In this document: positions 8,187 through 15,652 of the stretch, piece by piece
How the letters are laid out: each line of letters starts with the position of its first letter
Numbering within the stretch: position 1 is the stretch's first letter
Assembly (NCBI GenBank): GCA_036380715.1
Contig: DASVEF010000126.1
Span: 22,324-86,323, forward strand
Source of the DNA: UBA5704 sp036380715
GTDB taxonomy: Bacteria; Acidobacteriota; Thermoanaerobaculia; Multivoradales; UBA5704
Length of the DNA stretch: 64,000 bases
Reading direction: 5' to 3'
The notes under the pieces: model-generated
The model's database searches: none
The model's input: the letters and a program-made list of their open reading frames with translations, nothing else
Told to the model about the DNA's origin: nothing
Program-made: the position numbers and the translations under genes

Positions 8187-9226
8187 AGCAGGTCCCCGCG
8201 GCCCCGGGCGGCGAGCTCGGCCACGATCTTGCGCACCTCCTGGGAGCGCTCCTTGGGCATCACCAGGACGGCGTCTCCCGTGCGCACCACCACCAGGTTG
8301 TCGACCCCGAGCACCGCGATCAACCCCTGGTCGGAGAAGAGGAGGTTCCCTTGGGACTCGACCGCCAGGGTGTCGCCGCGGCCGGTGTTCCACTGTCCGT
8401 CGCGGGGGAGGACCTCGTCCAGCGCCGCCCATGAGCCGAGGTCGCTCCAGTCGCAGTCGAGCGGCAGGGTCGCGATCCCCTCCAGCTTCTCCATGACCGC
8501 GTAGTCGATGGAGTCGGCCGGCAGGCGGGGGTAGATCTCGTCCACCCGCTCCGGGTGGGCCGCGATCTCTTCGAGGCCGCGGGCGAGCTCGGGCTGGAGC
8601 CGGCCCAGGGTCTCCAGCAGAGCCGTCCCCCGGAAGAGGAAGATGCCGGCGTTCCAGAGGTAATCGCCGGAGCGCACGAAGCTCTCGGCGTTCTCCAGGC
8701 TGGGCTTCTCGACGAAGCGGCGGACCCGGCGCAGGCCGTCCTCTCCGGCCCCGGGCTCCAGCTCCAGGTAGCCGTAGCCGGTCTCGGCCCAGCGGGGGGT
8801 CACTCCCAGGGTCATGATCCGGTCCTCCCGCTCGACCGCCCGCGCCGCCCGCGCCAGGGTGTCGCGGAACGCCTCCGGATCGCCCATCCGGTGGTCGGAC
8901 GGCAGGACCACCACGACGCCGCGCCGCGCCTCCTCCGGCATGGAGCGAACGGACCAGCCGATCGCCGGGGCGGTGTTGCGCCCCTCGGGCTCCAGGAGGA
9001 TCTGCTCCGGCGGCACTTCGGGCAGCTCGCGGCGGACCTGCCCGGCCAGCGCGCGGGTGGTGCAGATCCAGACCGACTCCGGAGGGATCAGCGGACGCAG
9101 CCGCTCCACGGTCTCCAGCAACAGGGTGCGCTCCCCCTCGAGGGCGAGAAGCTGCTTGGGGCGTTGTTTGCGCGACAGGGGCCAGAAACGGGTGCCGCTG
9201 CCGCCGGCGAGGATCAGTGCGCGCAT
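8183..9226 (-). CDS. manC: Mannose-1-phosphate guanylyltransferase
   Basis: This 347-residue enzyme would make GDP-mannose from mannose-1-phosphate and GTP for surface polysaccharides. It has the pyrophosphorylase signature LILAGGSGTRFWPLSR at residues 4-19, the QRPKQLL segment, the VVLPSDHRM motif and the FVEKPS motif, all typical of the ManC/type II GMP family. The C-terminal isomerase domain of bifunctional ManC is absent, so this is a single-function enzyme. The ATG at MRALILAGG is chosen over an upstream ATG because family members begin immediately before this motif. It is the first gene of the manC-trmB operon and is divergent from the secreted-protein gene. Confidence 0.9.
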   Translation of the reverse strand: MRALILAGGSGTRFWPLSRKQRPKQLLALEGERTLLLETVERLRPLIPPESVWICTTRALAGQVRRELPEVPPEQILLEPEGRNTAPAIGWSVRSMPEEARRGVVVVLPSDHRMGDPEAFRDTLARAARAVEREDRIMTLGVTPRWAETGYGYLELEPGAGEDGLRRVRRFVEKPSLENAESFVRSGDYLWNAGIFLFRGTALLETLGRLQPELARGLEEIAAHPERVDEIYPRLPADSIDYAVMEKLEGIATLPLDCDWSDLGSWAALDEVLPRDGQWNTGRGDTLAVESQGNLLFSDQGLIAVLGVDNLVVVRTGDAVLVMPKERSQEVRKIVAELAARGRGDLL

Positions 9227-9293
9227 AGGGCGGGAAGTATACAAAAGACCCCTTTTCATCCTTCCGTCGCACTATGCAGAGCATGAAGGTCTT

Positions 9294-9308
9294 CCGGCGG
9301 TCCGCCGG
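9294..9308. promoter_or_regulatory. Hairpin in leader of the small secreted protein gene
   Basis: CCGGCGG and CCGCCGG pair around a single T and are followed by TTCTTTT, 40 bases upstream of the ATG at 9349. It looks like an intrinsic terminator or attenuator in the 122-base divergent region with manC. No other clear signal is seen there. Confidence 0.4.
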
Positions 9309-9348
9309 TTCTTTTGGCTGCATCCATTTTCACTCAGGGAGGTTTCGC

Positions 9349-9663
9349 ATGCTCGACAGACGCCGTTGCACAGCCGTCCTCGCCCTTTCGCTGGTCCTTC
9401 TTCCGGGCTTCGCCGCGGCGGGTCCGCGAATCCCGGGAACCGTCCCGGCAGACGGATTCCTCTCCTCCTGGCTCAGTCGGCTCGCCGGCGGCTGGCGGGC
9501 GCTTACCGGCTCCGGCGAGACCACCCTCGGCGCTCTCTGGGCGCCCTCCGGCGTCGGCATCGATCCGAATGGCCGCGACGGCGGCACGCAGGGAGGGACC
9601 ACGGACACGAGCCCCGCGCCAACCGCGCAGGATGGGAGCACTTCCACTGCTCAGGAAAAGTAA
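9349..9663 (+). CDS. Small secreted protein with DPNG motif
   Basis: This 104-residue protein has a clear signal peptide (residues 1-24, ending GFAAA), an amphipathic Trp-containing stretch (SWLSRLAGGWRALTGSG), the motif GVGIDPNGRDGG, and a low-complexity Ser/Thr/Gln tail. The start is supported by GGGAGG 6 bases upstream of the ATG. I know no named family. Its layout (signal peptide, DGF-start amphipathic segment, then a DPxG motif) resembles the secreted protein at 45842-46168. It lies 158 bases upstream of a TPR protein that is a paralogue of the XRE-TPR gene next to that second protein. A signalling-peptide precursor is a hypothesis only. Confidence 0.7.
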   Translation: MLDRRRCTAVLALSLVLLPGFAAAGPRIPGTVPADGFLSSWLSRLAGGWRALTGSGETTLGALWAPSGVGIDPNGRDGGTQGGTTDTSPAPTAQDGSTSTAQEK

Positions 9664-9763
9664 CTCTCAAGTCTTCCGTAATCGGTTCCGGATCCAATTT
9701 CCCGGATCGGCTCTTTTGTCCCTGAAAAGGGTTCCTGCGGCAACTATTAGGTACAGAAATGGG

Positions 9764-9785
9764 CCTCCTCCCGGCAGGGAGGGGG
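9764..9785 (+). other. Stem-loop upstream of the TPR gene
   Basis: CCTCCTCCC pairs with GGGAGGGGG (one G-T pair) across a 4-base loop in the 158-base gap between the secreted protein and the TPR gene. It has no T-tract. It may be a processing or regulatory element. If the TPR protein starts at 9759 rather than 9822, the stem is coding. Confidence 0.35.
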
Positions 9786-9821
9786 GTCTGGAGCCACAAC
9801 GCCGGCAGCTTTGGAAGCATC

Positions 9822-11069
9822 ATGCATCTCAGTAGCCCAAAAGACCCCTTGTCTGAACCAGAGCCGATCCTGCGGAATCTGCTGAAGTCTCTTTTCGCGC
9901 CGTCCGGCTCGCGGGCGGGCAACGGCAAGCTCCTGCGCCTGCCGCCGCCCGAGCCCGACTATGGCCGCGCTCTGGAGCGCAGCACCCGCAACCTCATCCA
10001 GCGGCAGATCTCGCTGGACAGGGAGCGGGCCGAGGCCCACATCCTCCTGCCCGAGCTCCTGGACCACCGGCCGGAGCGGCAGGAGCTGCTGGTGCGCAAC
10101 GACCGGCGCTTCCAGACCTGGGGGGCGCTCGAGCTGCTGCTCGACCGCGGCCGGGGGGAGATCCTGGGGAGCGCCCGCGAGTCCGAGCGGCTGGCGAAGC
10201 TCGCGCTGACGCTGTGCGGCCAGTTGGACGGCGACTACTACGGCGCCTCGCGCATCGAGGACATGCGCGCCCGCGCCTGGTCCTGCATCGCCGAATCCCG
10301 CCGGCTGCGCTCCGGCTTCGCCGGCGCGGAGGCCGCTCTGGCCAGCGCTCACGAGCACCTGCTGGCCGGCACCGGAGACACTCTGGAGCGGGCGCTGATC
10401 CTGGACCTCGAGGCCTCGTTGCGGTGCAACCAGCGGCGCTTCGACGAGGCGAAGCGCCTGCTCAACCAGGCGACTGAGATCTTCCTTGAGAATGGAGAGG
10501 ACCAGCGGGCGGGGCTCTCGCTGGTGAACCTGGCGAACGTCCACCTCGCCGAAGGGAACGCGCGCCGCGCCCTCTCGCTGCTCCAGGAGACCATGCGGCG
10601 GATCGACGGCGAGCGGGAGCCGCGCCTGCTGCTGGCCGCGCGGCACAGCCTGATCGACAGCCTGATCGCCGCGGGGCGCTACATGGAGGCCCGCGGGCTG
10701 CTGATCCGTACCCGGCCGCTCTATCGCCAGTGCCCCGACGGCTGGACGCAGAGCCATCTGCGCTGGATCCGCGGCAAGGTCGCCCTCGGCTTCCACCAGG
10801 GCGCGGACGCCGAGCCCGATCTGATCGGCGCCCGCGAGGGGTTCCTCGTCCTGGGGAGCCTCTTCGAGGCCGGCCGGGTGGCGCTCGACCTGGCGACCCT
10901 CTACACGCGACAGGACCGGGCGTCCGACCTGAGGCGGCTGGCCACGGAAGCGCAGGTGGAGCTCCAGGCCTGCGGCGCCGGTTTCGAAGCCCAGGCCGCG
11001 GCCTCCTTCGTCCGTCAGGTGGAGGGTGCCCAGCAGGAGCTCGCCCAGGCGGCGGTGGCGTTCGAGTAG
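9822..11069 (+). CDS. TPR protein, HTH-less paralogue of the XRE-TPR regulator
   Basis: This 415-residue, helix-rich cytoplasmic protein has TPR-like repeats from about residue 120 to the end. It aligns well by eye with the XRE-TPR protein at 44253-45722. Matching segments include EASLRCNQRRFDEAKRLL against EASLRREQRQFSEALKLH, and RRIDGEREPRLL against RLIDRQRQPRLL. It lacks the HTH and instead has an uncharacterised 60-residue N-terminus. The start is uncertain: ATG 9822 (MHLSSPKDP) or ATG 9759; neither has a strong ribosome site. It follows the DPNG secreted protein on the same strand and converges on fabI with a 7-base gap. The layout resembles a Rap-type TPR sensor downstream of its peptide gene, but this is an inference. 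Confidence 0.65.
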   Translation: MHLSSPKDPLSEPEPILRNLLKSLFAPSGSRAGNGKLLRLPPPEPDYGRALERSTRNLIQRQISLDRERAEAHILLPELLDHRPERQELLVRNDRRFQTWGALELLLDRGRGEILGSARESERLAKLALTLCGQLDGDYYGASRIEDMRARAWSCIAESRRLRSGFAGAEAALASAHEHLLAGTGDTLERALILDLEASLRCNQRRFDEAKRLLNQATEIFLENGEDQRAGLSLVNLANVHLAEGNARRALSLLQETMRRIDGEREPRLLLAARHSLIDSLIAAGRYMEARGLLIRTRPLYRQCPDGWTQSHLRWIRGKVALGFHQGADAEPDLIGAREGFLVLGSLFEAGRVALDLATLYTRQDRASDLRRLATEAQVELQACGAGFEAQAAASFVRQVEGAQQELAQAAVAFE

Positions 11070-11076
11070 AAGAGGG

Positions 11077-11862
11077 CTACTCGCCCAGCTCCATCCCCAT
11101 GATGTGGAAGCCGGCGTCCACGTAGACAGTCTCGCCGGTGATCCCTCCGGCCAGCGGGGAGAGGAGGAAGAGGCCGAGGTTGCCGACCTCCTCGTGGGTC
11201 ACGTTGCGGCCCAGCGGAGCGATCTCAGCGACCTTGTTGTACATCTTCATGAAGCCGGGGATGCTGCGCGCCGCCACCGTGCGCACCGGACCGGCCGACA
11301 CGGCGTTGACCCGCACTCCCTTCTTGCCCATCTCGTAGGCCAGGTAGCGGACGCTCGCCTCCAGAGCGCTCTTGGCGATCCCCATGACGTTGTACTTGGG
11401 CACGACCTTCTCGGAGGCGTAGTAGGTGAGAGTGATGAGGCCGCCCCCCTCGCTGAGCAGCGGCTCGGCGGCGCGCGCCACCGCCACCAGCGAGTAGGCC
11501 GAGATCTCCAGCGCCGTCAGCCAGTCCTGCCGAGTCGTCTCGATGTAGCGGCCGTCCATGGCGGCGCGCGGGGCGAAGCCGATGGAGTGCACGACGTAGT
11601 CGAGGCTCCCCCAGCTCTCGCGGAGGCCGGCGAACGTGGCCTGCAGCTCCTCCTCGCGGGTGACGTCGCACGGGTAGAGCCGGGTGCCCGGCATGTCCCG
11701 GGTGAGCTTCTCCAGCTCCTCCTTGAGCCGCTCCCCCTGGTAGCTGAACGCCAGATCCGCCCCGGCATCCCGCAGCCGCTCGGCGATCGCCCAGCCGAGG
11801 CTGCGCGCGTTGGCGACCCCCATGACCAGACCGCGCTTGCCCTGCAGATTGATGTCGATCAT
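11077..11862 (-). CDS. fabI: Enoyl-[acyl-carrier-protein] reductase (NADH)
   Basis: This 261-residue enzyme catalyses the last reduction of each fatty-acid elongation cycle. It has the FabI N-terminus (INLQGKRGLVMGVANARSLGWAIA) and the catalytic segment KYNVMGIAKSALEASVRYLA, which supplies the Tyr-X6-Lys pair equivalent to Tyr156/Lys163 of Escherichia coli. The usual C-terminal GETVYVDAGFHIMGM follows. The ATG at MIDINLQ is the family start. It is divergent from a lipoprotein gene with only 34 bases between start codons, so the two promoters must overlap, and it stands apart from other fatty-acid genes. Confidence 0.95.
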   Translation of the reverse strand: MIDINLQGKRGLVMGVANARSLGWAIAERLRDAGADLAFSYQGERLKEELEKLTRDMPGTRLYPCDVTREEELQATFAGLRESWGSLDYVVHSIGFAPRAAMDGRYIETTRQDWLTALEISAYSLVAVARAAEPLLSEGGGLITLTYYASEKVVPKYNVMGIAKSALEASVRYLAYEMGKKGVRVNAVSAGPVRTVAARSIPGFMKMYNKVAEIAPLGRNVTHEEVGNLGLFLLSPLAGGITGETVYVDAGFHIMGMELGE

Positions 11863-11896
11863 GGACGGGTATCTTATCCGATGTATATTGACTTCC

Positions 11897-12817
11897 ATGA
11901 ATCCAACGCCGCGCTCAGGGAGAGCGGCGCTCGCCCTGATGTTGGGAGGCCTGGCTCTGCTCGCCGGCTGCGGCGAGCCCGAGCCGGAGCCCGTCAAGAT
12001 CGACATCCGGGGCGTCATCACCGCCCTCACCCCGGCGGGAGAGCCGGGAGCGGGGCTCGGGTCTGTCCGCATCGAAGGCGCGAAGCAGCCCGACACCCGC
12101 TATGACAAGGCGAGCGTGAGGATCACCTCCGAGACTCGCGTCTTCCAGCAGCTCGGGGACTTCCGCAGGCCGCTGACCTTCGCCGACCTGGCGCTCGGGG
12201 ACAAGGTCGAGGCGCGCTTCACGGGTCCAGTGGCAGAGTCGTATCCGGTCCAGGCGACCGCGAGCGAGGTGGTGATCCTGTTCCGTCTGGGGCAGATCCC
12301 TCCCGCGGCCCGGCCGAGCCAGCCCACTCCCGTGGAGCCCGCGGACACCACCCCGTCCGACCTCGAAGGGTTCGAGGACGAGATCCAGGAAGCCCAGGAG
12401 ACGCCCGCGCCCCCGTCCGGGGCCCTCCCTCCGATCCCGGTCCTGCGCGACGTCCGCACCGGCCTCCAGGAGGGCTTCGACCGCGTGGTCTTCGAATTCG
12501 CCGGGGACAAGCTCCCCGAGCACAAGGTCGAGTACGTGGACCCGCCTGTCCACTGTGGCTCCGGCATGAAAGCCGACATCGCGGGCAAAGCCTGGCTCCA
12601 GGTGCAGCTCCGCCCGGCGCAGGCCCACGACGAGAAAGGGGCGGTCACCGTGAGGTTGCTGGAATGGCGGCCGAAGCTCCGCGCGGTGCGGGAGATCCAG
12701 GAGATCTGCGACTTCGAGGCCGACGTCACCTGGGTCCTCGGCCTCGACCAGAAGCGCGAGTACAAGGTGCTGGAGCTGACCGATCCGCCCCGGGTGGTCG
12801 TGGACGTGCAGCGGTGA
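11897..12817 (+). CDS. Lipoprotein with AMIN-like domain
   Basis: This 306-residue lipoprotein has a signal ending LALLAGC (Cys near residue 23). A first domain (about 28-125) contains strands such as IDIRGVITALTP and RVEASEVV-like patterns. A Pro/Glu-rich linker (about 130-180) leads to a C-terminal domain (about 185-306) beginning DVRTGLQEGFDRVVFEF and ending DPPRVVVDVQR, typical of AMIN-like beta-sandwich domains. Such domains often tether envelope proteins to peptidoglycan or the outer membrane. The ATG at 11897 begins the signal peptide. A likely -10-like TATATT lies just before it. Specific function unknown. Confidence 0.75.
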   Translation: MNPTPRSGRAALALMLGGLALLAGCGEPEPEPVKIDIRGVITALTPAGEPGAGLGSVRIEGAKQPDTRYDKASVRITSETRVFQQLGDFRRPLTFADLALGDKVEARFTGPVAESYPVQATASEVVILFRLGQIPPAARPSQPTPVEPADTTPSDLEGFEDEIQEAQETPAPPSGALPPIPVLRDVRTGLQEGFDRVVFEFAGDKLPEHKVEYVDPPVHCGSGMKADIAGKAWLQVQLRPAQAHDEKGAVTVRLLEWRPKLRAVREIQEICDFEADVTWVLGLDQKREYKVLELTDPPRVVVDVQR

Positions 12818-12839
12818 GGCATGCCATGCCAGCCCTCGG

Positions 12840-13196
12840 CTACTGAAGCCCCAGCTCTTCGAGGGACTGGGCGACGAGGATCTGATCCGCGATCTGGTCC
12901 AGGCGCTCGACCGAACGGATGGCTTCTACCCGCCGCCTGACACTGTCCGGCAGAGGACCGAAGCGCAGGCCGAGTTGGCGGAGCACGGTCTTGCGGACTC
13001 CCTCCTCTCTCCCGAGGGCCACCCCCTCCTGTCTCCCGATGGCCTTCATCTCATCCGCCCAAGTCATCGTTATAGCTCGCATCTCCTTGTCCTCCTCGCA
13101 CTCACCGGCCTGCAGGACCTCGAATTCGGCCACGTCGCGTCCCTCCAATTTTAAATACGTCTCGACGCAATTGACAAGCAGGAAGCGACGCAGATA
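12840..13196 (-). pseudogene. 5'-truncated Rpn-family nuclease/transposase-like gene
   Basis: The coded segment LRRFLLVNCVETYLKLEG through SLEELGLQ is close to the C-terminal third of the full gene at 47859-48878, and the DNA itself matches, including the AT-rich ATTTTAAATACGT stretch. Similarity stops abruptly near 13193, so the PD-(D/E)XK nuclease domain is missing. Only one and a half of the GRQEGV-type octapeptide repeats remain, against four in the full copy. It is most likely a decayed remnant. It sits tail-to-tail with the lipoprotein gene and head-to-head with the histidine kinase gene. Confidence 0.75.
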
Positions 13197-13278
13197 GGCG
13201 GATCGGAATAGAAGGAAGCAGTTGCTTCTGAAGAAGGTATACTTCGCACGCGCACGCACTCCGTGCCTGTCTGTCTCC

Positions 13279-14601
13279 ATGCAAACGGATCGCAACACCG
13301 CCGAACAGATGCTGGCTCTGGCCTCCTACTTGGAGGCACGGCGCGAGGCGATCGTGCAAACGTGGGAGAGGATGGTTCTGGACGACTCCGTGATGGAGGT
13401 CGCCCCCACTCTCTCCATCACGCATTTCCGGGACCTCATCCCCGAGGTCCTGAAGAGCTTCGAGGACGAGCTGAAGGCCGGCCTGGGCAGTGCCGATATA
13501 GAGAAGAAGCAGCACAAAGACGACATCGGCCACGGCCTGCACCGCTGGCAGCAGAGCTACACGCTGCACGAGGTCGTCCGGGAGTGGGGACACCTCCAGA
13601 TCTGCGTGATTGACGAGCTGGACAACTACGGCCTGACTCACCCCGACGTGCCACGGGATCTGATGGCCGTGGTGCGGCGGGCCTGGATTCAGAGGTGCAC
13701 CCAAGGGGTCAACGAGAGTGTGGCCCAATACTCCCGCGTCCAAGAGGTCGAGGCCACCGGACGCCTCCGCGATCTCCAGGGAGCCCTCGAACACCTGCGG
13801 CAGGTCGAGCGCCAGCGCGCGGAGTCGTGGCGGGAGGCCGTGCACGACCTGCGCGGGAACGTGGGCCTGGTGACGTCGTCGTCGTTCCTGCTGAACGAGG
13901 ACGGAGTGCCGGATACCCTGCGCTCCAAAGCCGTCAACGTGCTCCAGAGCAGCGTGGACTCCTTGCGGCACATGCTCGAAGACCTGCTGAGCCTGGCGCG
14001 CCTGGAAGCGGGGCACGAGCAGCGCCAGGTGGAGGCGTTCGACGCCTCCGCGCTCCTGCGGGGGATGTGCGAGGCCCTGCAGCCGCTGGCGCACGAGAAG
14101 GGTCTGTTCCTGGAGTGCGACGGCCCCGCGTCCCTCCCGGTCGAGGGGGACTCCATCAAGGTGCGGCGCGTCATCCAGAACCTCGCGCTCAACGCGCTGA
14201 AGTACACACGCGAAGGCGGCGTTACGGTAGCTTGGGGAGAGACCCAGGAGAGCGACGCCGAGCGCTGGCTGGTCCGCGTCCAGGACACGGGACCCGGGCT
14301 TTACATTGCCCCGGGCGGGCCGCTCGTGATCGAGGTCAAGAAGGCCACGGACGCCGCGTTCGAGCTGGAGGAGAACGTCCGCAAGCACGGCCCGGCGACC
14401 GCCCAGGTCGAGCCCGTTCCGCCAGCCGTCTCCCAGGGAGAGCAACGCCCTCTCGACCAGCAGCCCGGAGAGGGGATCGGCCTGTCGATCGTGAAGCGCC
14501 TCTGCGATCTCCTGGAGGCGAGTCTGGAGGTGACCTCCCCGCCCGAAGGGGGGACCCTGTTCCAGGTGGTCCTGCCGCGCCGCTATCCCTACGGCGGCTA
14601 G
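13279..14601 (+). CDS. Cytoplasmic sensor histidine kinase with RsbRD-like N-terminal domain
   Basis: This 440-residue protein has no membrane helices. The N-terminal helical domain (about residues 10-155: ASYLEARREAIVQTWERM) resembles the RsbRD_N/globin-like sensor domain. A coiled coil leads to the dimerisation domain with the phospho-acceptor His in AVHDLRGNV (near 189). The ATPase domain has N box NLALNALKYT (near 300), G1 DTGPGL (near 335) and G2 GEGIGLSIVKRL (near 398). An insertion of about 50 residues separates G1 from G2. No response regulator is adjacent, so it is an orphan kinase. ATG 13279 is preferred: a TATACT -10-like box lies at 13238, downstream of an alternative TTG at 13222. 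Confidence 0.82.
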   Translation: MQTDRNTAEQMLALASYLEARREAIVQTWERMVLDDSVMEVAPTLSITHFRDLIPEVLKSFEDELKAGLGSADIEKKQHKDDIGHGLHRWQQSYTLHEVVREWGHLQICVIDELDNYGLTHPDVPRDLMAVVRRAWIQRCTQGVNESVAQYSRVQEVEATGRLRDLQGALEHLRQVERQRAESWREAVHDLRGNVGLVTSSSFLLNEDGVPDTLRSKAVNVLQSSVDSLRHMLEDLLSLARLEAGHEQRQVEAFDASALLRGMCEALQPLAHEKGLFLECDGPASLPVEGDSIKVRRVIQNLALNALKYTREGGVTVAWGETQESDAERWLVRVQDTGPGLYIAPGGPLVIEVKKATDAAFELEENVRKHGPATAQVEPVPPAVSQGEQRPLDQQPGEGIGLSIVKRLCDLLEASLEVTSPPEGGTLFQVVLPRRYPYGG

Positions 14602-15014
14602 CGCCTCCGCCGCCACGCGATCAGCCACAGCGCGATCAGCCCGGCCTCCGCCAGGGCGTCCAGCCGGGTGGACATCCGAAGCCTCCGGGTGAGCTCCCGG
14701 AGCTCCGGGTGGACATCCGAAGCCTCCGGGTGAGCTCCCGAGAGCTCCGGGTGGACATCCGAAGCCTCCGGGTGAGCTCCCGAGAGCTCCGGGTGGACAT
14801 CCGAAGCCTCCGGGTGAGCTCCCGGGAGGTCCGGGTGGATGTCCGGAGCCTTGGGGTGACTTCCCGAGAGCTCCGGGTGGACTTCCGGAGCTTCCGGGTG
14901 ACTTCCCGGGAGGTCCGGGTGAGTGTCCGGAGCCTTCCGGGTGACTTTCCTGAGAGTCCGGGTGGGTGTCCCGAGCCTTGGGGTGGCTCTCCCTGGGGCC
15001 GGGCTTCCTGGCAC
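14598..15014 (-). CDS. Doubtful repeat-encoded protein with C-terminal hydrophobic helix
   Basis: This frame codes 138 residues built of a 14-residue repeat (SGAHPEASDVHPEL and variants) and ends in a hydrophobic stretch (LDALAEAGLIALWLIAW) plus Arg residues, a plausible membrane anchor. However, all three minus-strand frames are open across the minisatellite. A second frame gives a coiled-coil-like repeat (RELTRRLRMSTRSS) that would join the anchor if the first unit had one more base. The stop overlaps the end of the histidine kinase gene. It may be a real gene whose repeat array has slipped out of frame, or no gene at all. Confidence 0.25.
   Translation of the reverse strand: MPGSPAPGRATPRLGTPTRTLRKVTRKAPDTHPDLPGSHPEAPEVHPELSGSHPKAPDIHPDLPGAHPEASDVHPELSGAHPEASDVHPELSGAHPEASDVHPELRELTRRLRMSTRLDALAEAGLIALWLIAWRRRR
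14660..15000. repeat. 42-bp minisatellite, about eight units
   Basis: GTGGAC-type unit starts recur at 14668, 14709, 14751, 14793, 14835, 14877, 14919 and 14962. Spacings are therefore 41, 42, 42, 42, 42, 42 and 43. The first four units are nearly identical and the later ones degenerate. The 1-base difference in the first unit changes the reading frame. It fills the space between the kinase gene and the HPF gene. Confidence 0.85.
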
Positions 15015-15082
15015 GCGGCTTGCGCTGTTCCGTCACGTGGGCCGGCGGACGATCCGCCGGCTGAGGGAACAAGGAGGTGCTC

Positions 15083-15619
15083 ATGCAGGTCCCCCTGGAG
15101 ATTTCGACGAAGCTGATCGAGCTTTCCGCGCCTCTCGAGGCCGATTTGCGGCGCCGCGCTGCCAAGCTGGAGCGTCACTTCAACCGGATCACGAGCTGCC
15201 GGATCGCCGTCGAGCGCCCCAGCCTCGCCCGTACGGACGGAGGCCCCTACCGGGTGCGCGTCGACGTCACGGTCCCGGGCAGCGAGCTGGTGGCGTCCAA
15301 GGAGTCCGAGGATCTCAACATCGCCATCCGCGACGCCTTCCAGGCGGCGGAGCGGCAGGTGGAGGAGTTCTCGCAACGCCGGAGGGGCGAGGTGAAGACG
15401 GCTGTCCTTCCCCCGGAAGGGACCGTCCTGCGCATCTTCCCCGAGGAGGGCTTCGGCTTCATCCAGGGCGAGGACGGGCGCGAGGTCTACTTCCACCGCA
15501 ACTCGGTCCTGGACGACTTCGAGACCCTCCAGGTGGGCTCGCGCGTCCGCTTCGCCGAGGAGCAGGGGATCGAAGGGCCGCAGGCGAGCACGGTCAGCCT
15601 CGTGGGCAAGGGAGACTGA
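15083..15619 (+). CDS. HPF/RaiA ribosome-associated protein fused to a cold-shock domain
   Basis: This 178-residue protein has an N-terminal HPF-short domain (residues 1-105; LEISTKLIELSAPLEADLRRR, then IAIRDAFQAAERQVEEF) and a C-terminal cold-shock OB fold (about 112-175). The latter shows the RNA-binding motifs GFGFIQ and VYFHRN. HPF domains bind the 30S decoding region and promote hibernation. Cold-shock domains bind single-stranded RNA, so the fusion could act in stress-time ribosome protection. ATG 15083 is chosen because AAGGAGG sits 5 bases upstream; the GTG at 15077 overlaps that site. It converges on the M23 gene. Confidence 0.88.
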   Translation: MQVPLEISTKLIELSAPLEADLRRRAAKLERHFNRITSCRIAVERPSLARTDGGPYRVRVDVTVPGSELVASKESEDLNIAIRDAFQAAERQVEEFSQRRRGEVKTAVLPPEGTVLRIFPEEGFGFIQGEDGREVYFHRNSVLDDFETLQVGSRVRFAEEQGIEGPQASTVSLVGKGD

Positions 15620-15652
15620 GACGAATGAAGCGTGAGCCGCCGGTCCGGAGGC

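Noticed and set aside
5471..8434. Very long open plus-strand frame across the ABC exporter and trmB
   Set aside because: It crosses several well-supported minus-strand genes and repeat DNA and shows no recognisable fold; it is a composition effect of high GC.
13222..13278. Longer start for the histidine kinase at TTG 13222
   Set aside because: A TATACT -10-like box lies downstream of it at 13238, and the extra residues (VYFARARTPC) do not resemble the sensor domain.
14660..15000. Possible CRISPR array
   Set aside because: Units are contiguous and share sequence across the entire 42 bases, with no unique spacers of constant length and no cas genes.
13102..15165. Collagen-like Gly/Pro-rich minus-strand frame through the minisatellite
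   Set aside because: The Gly-Pro pattern comes from one reading of the 42-bp repeat and the frame then runs antisense through the histidine kinase gene.
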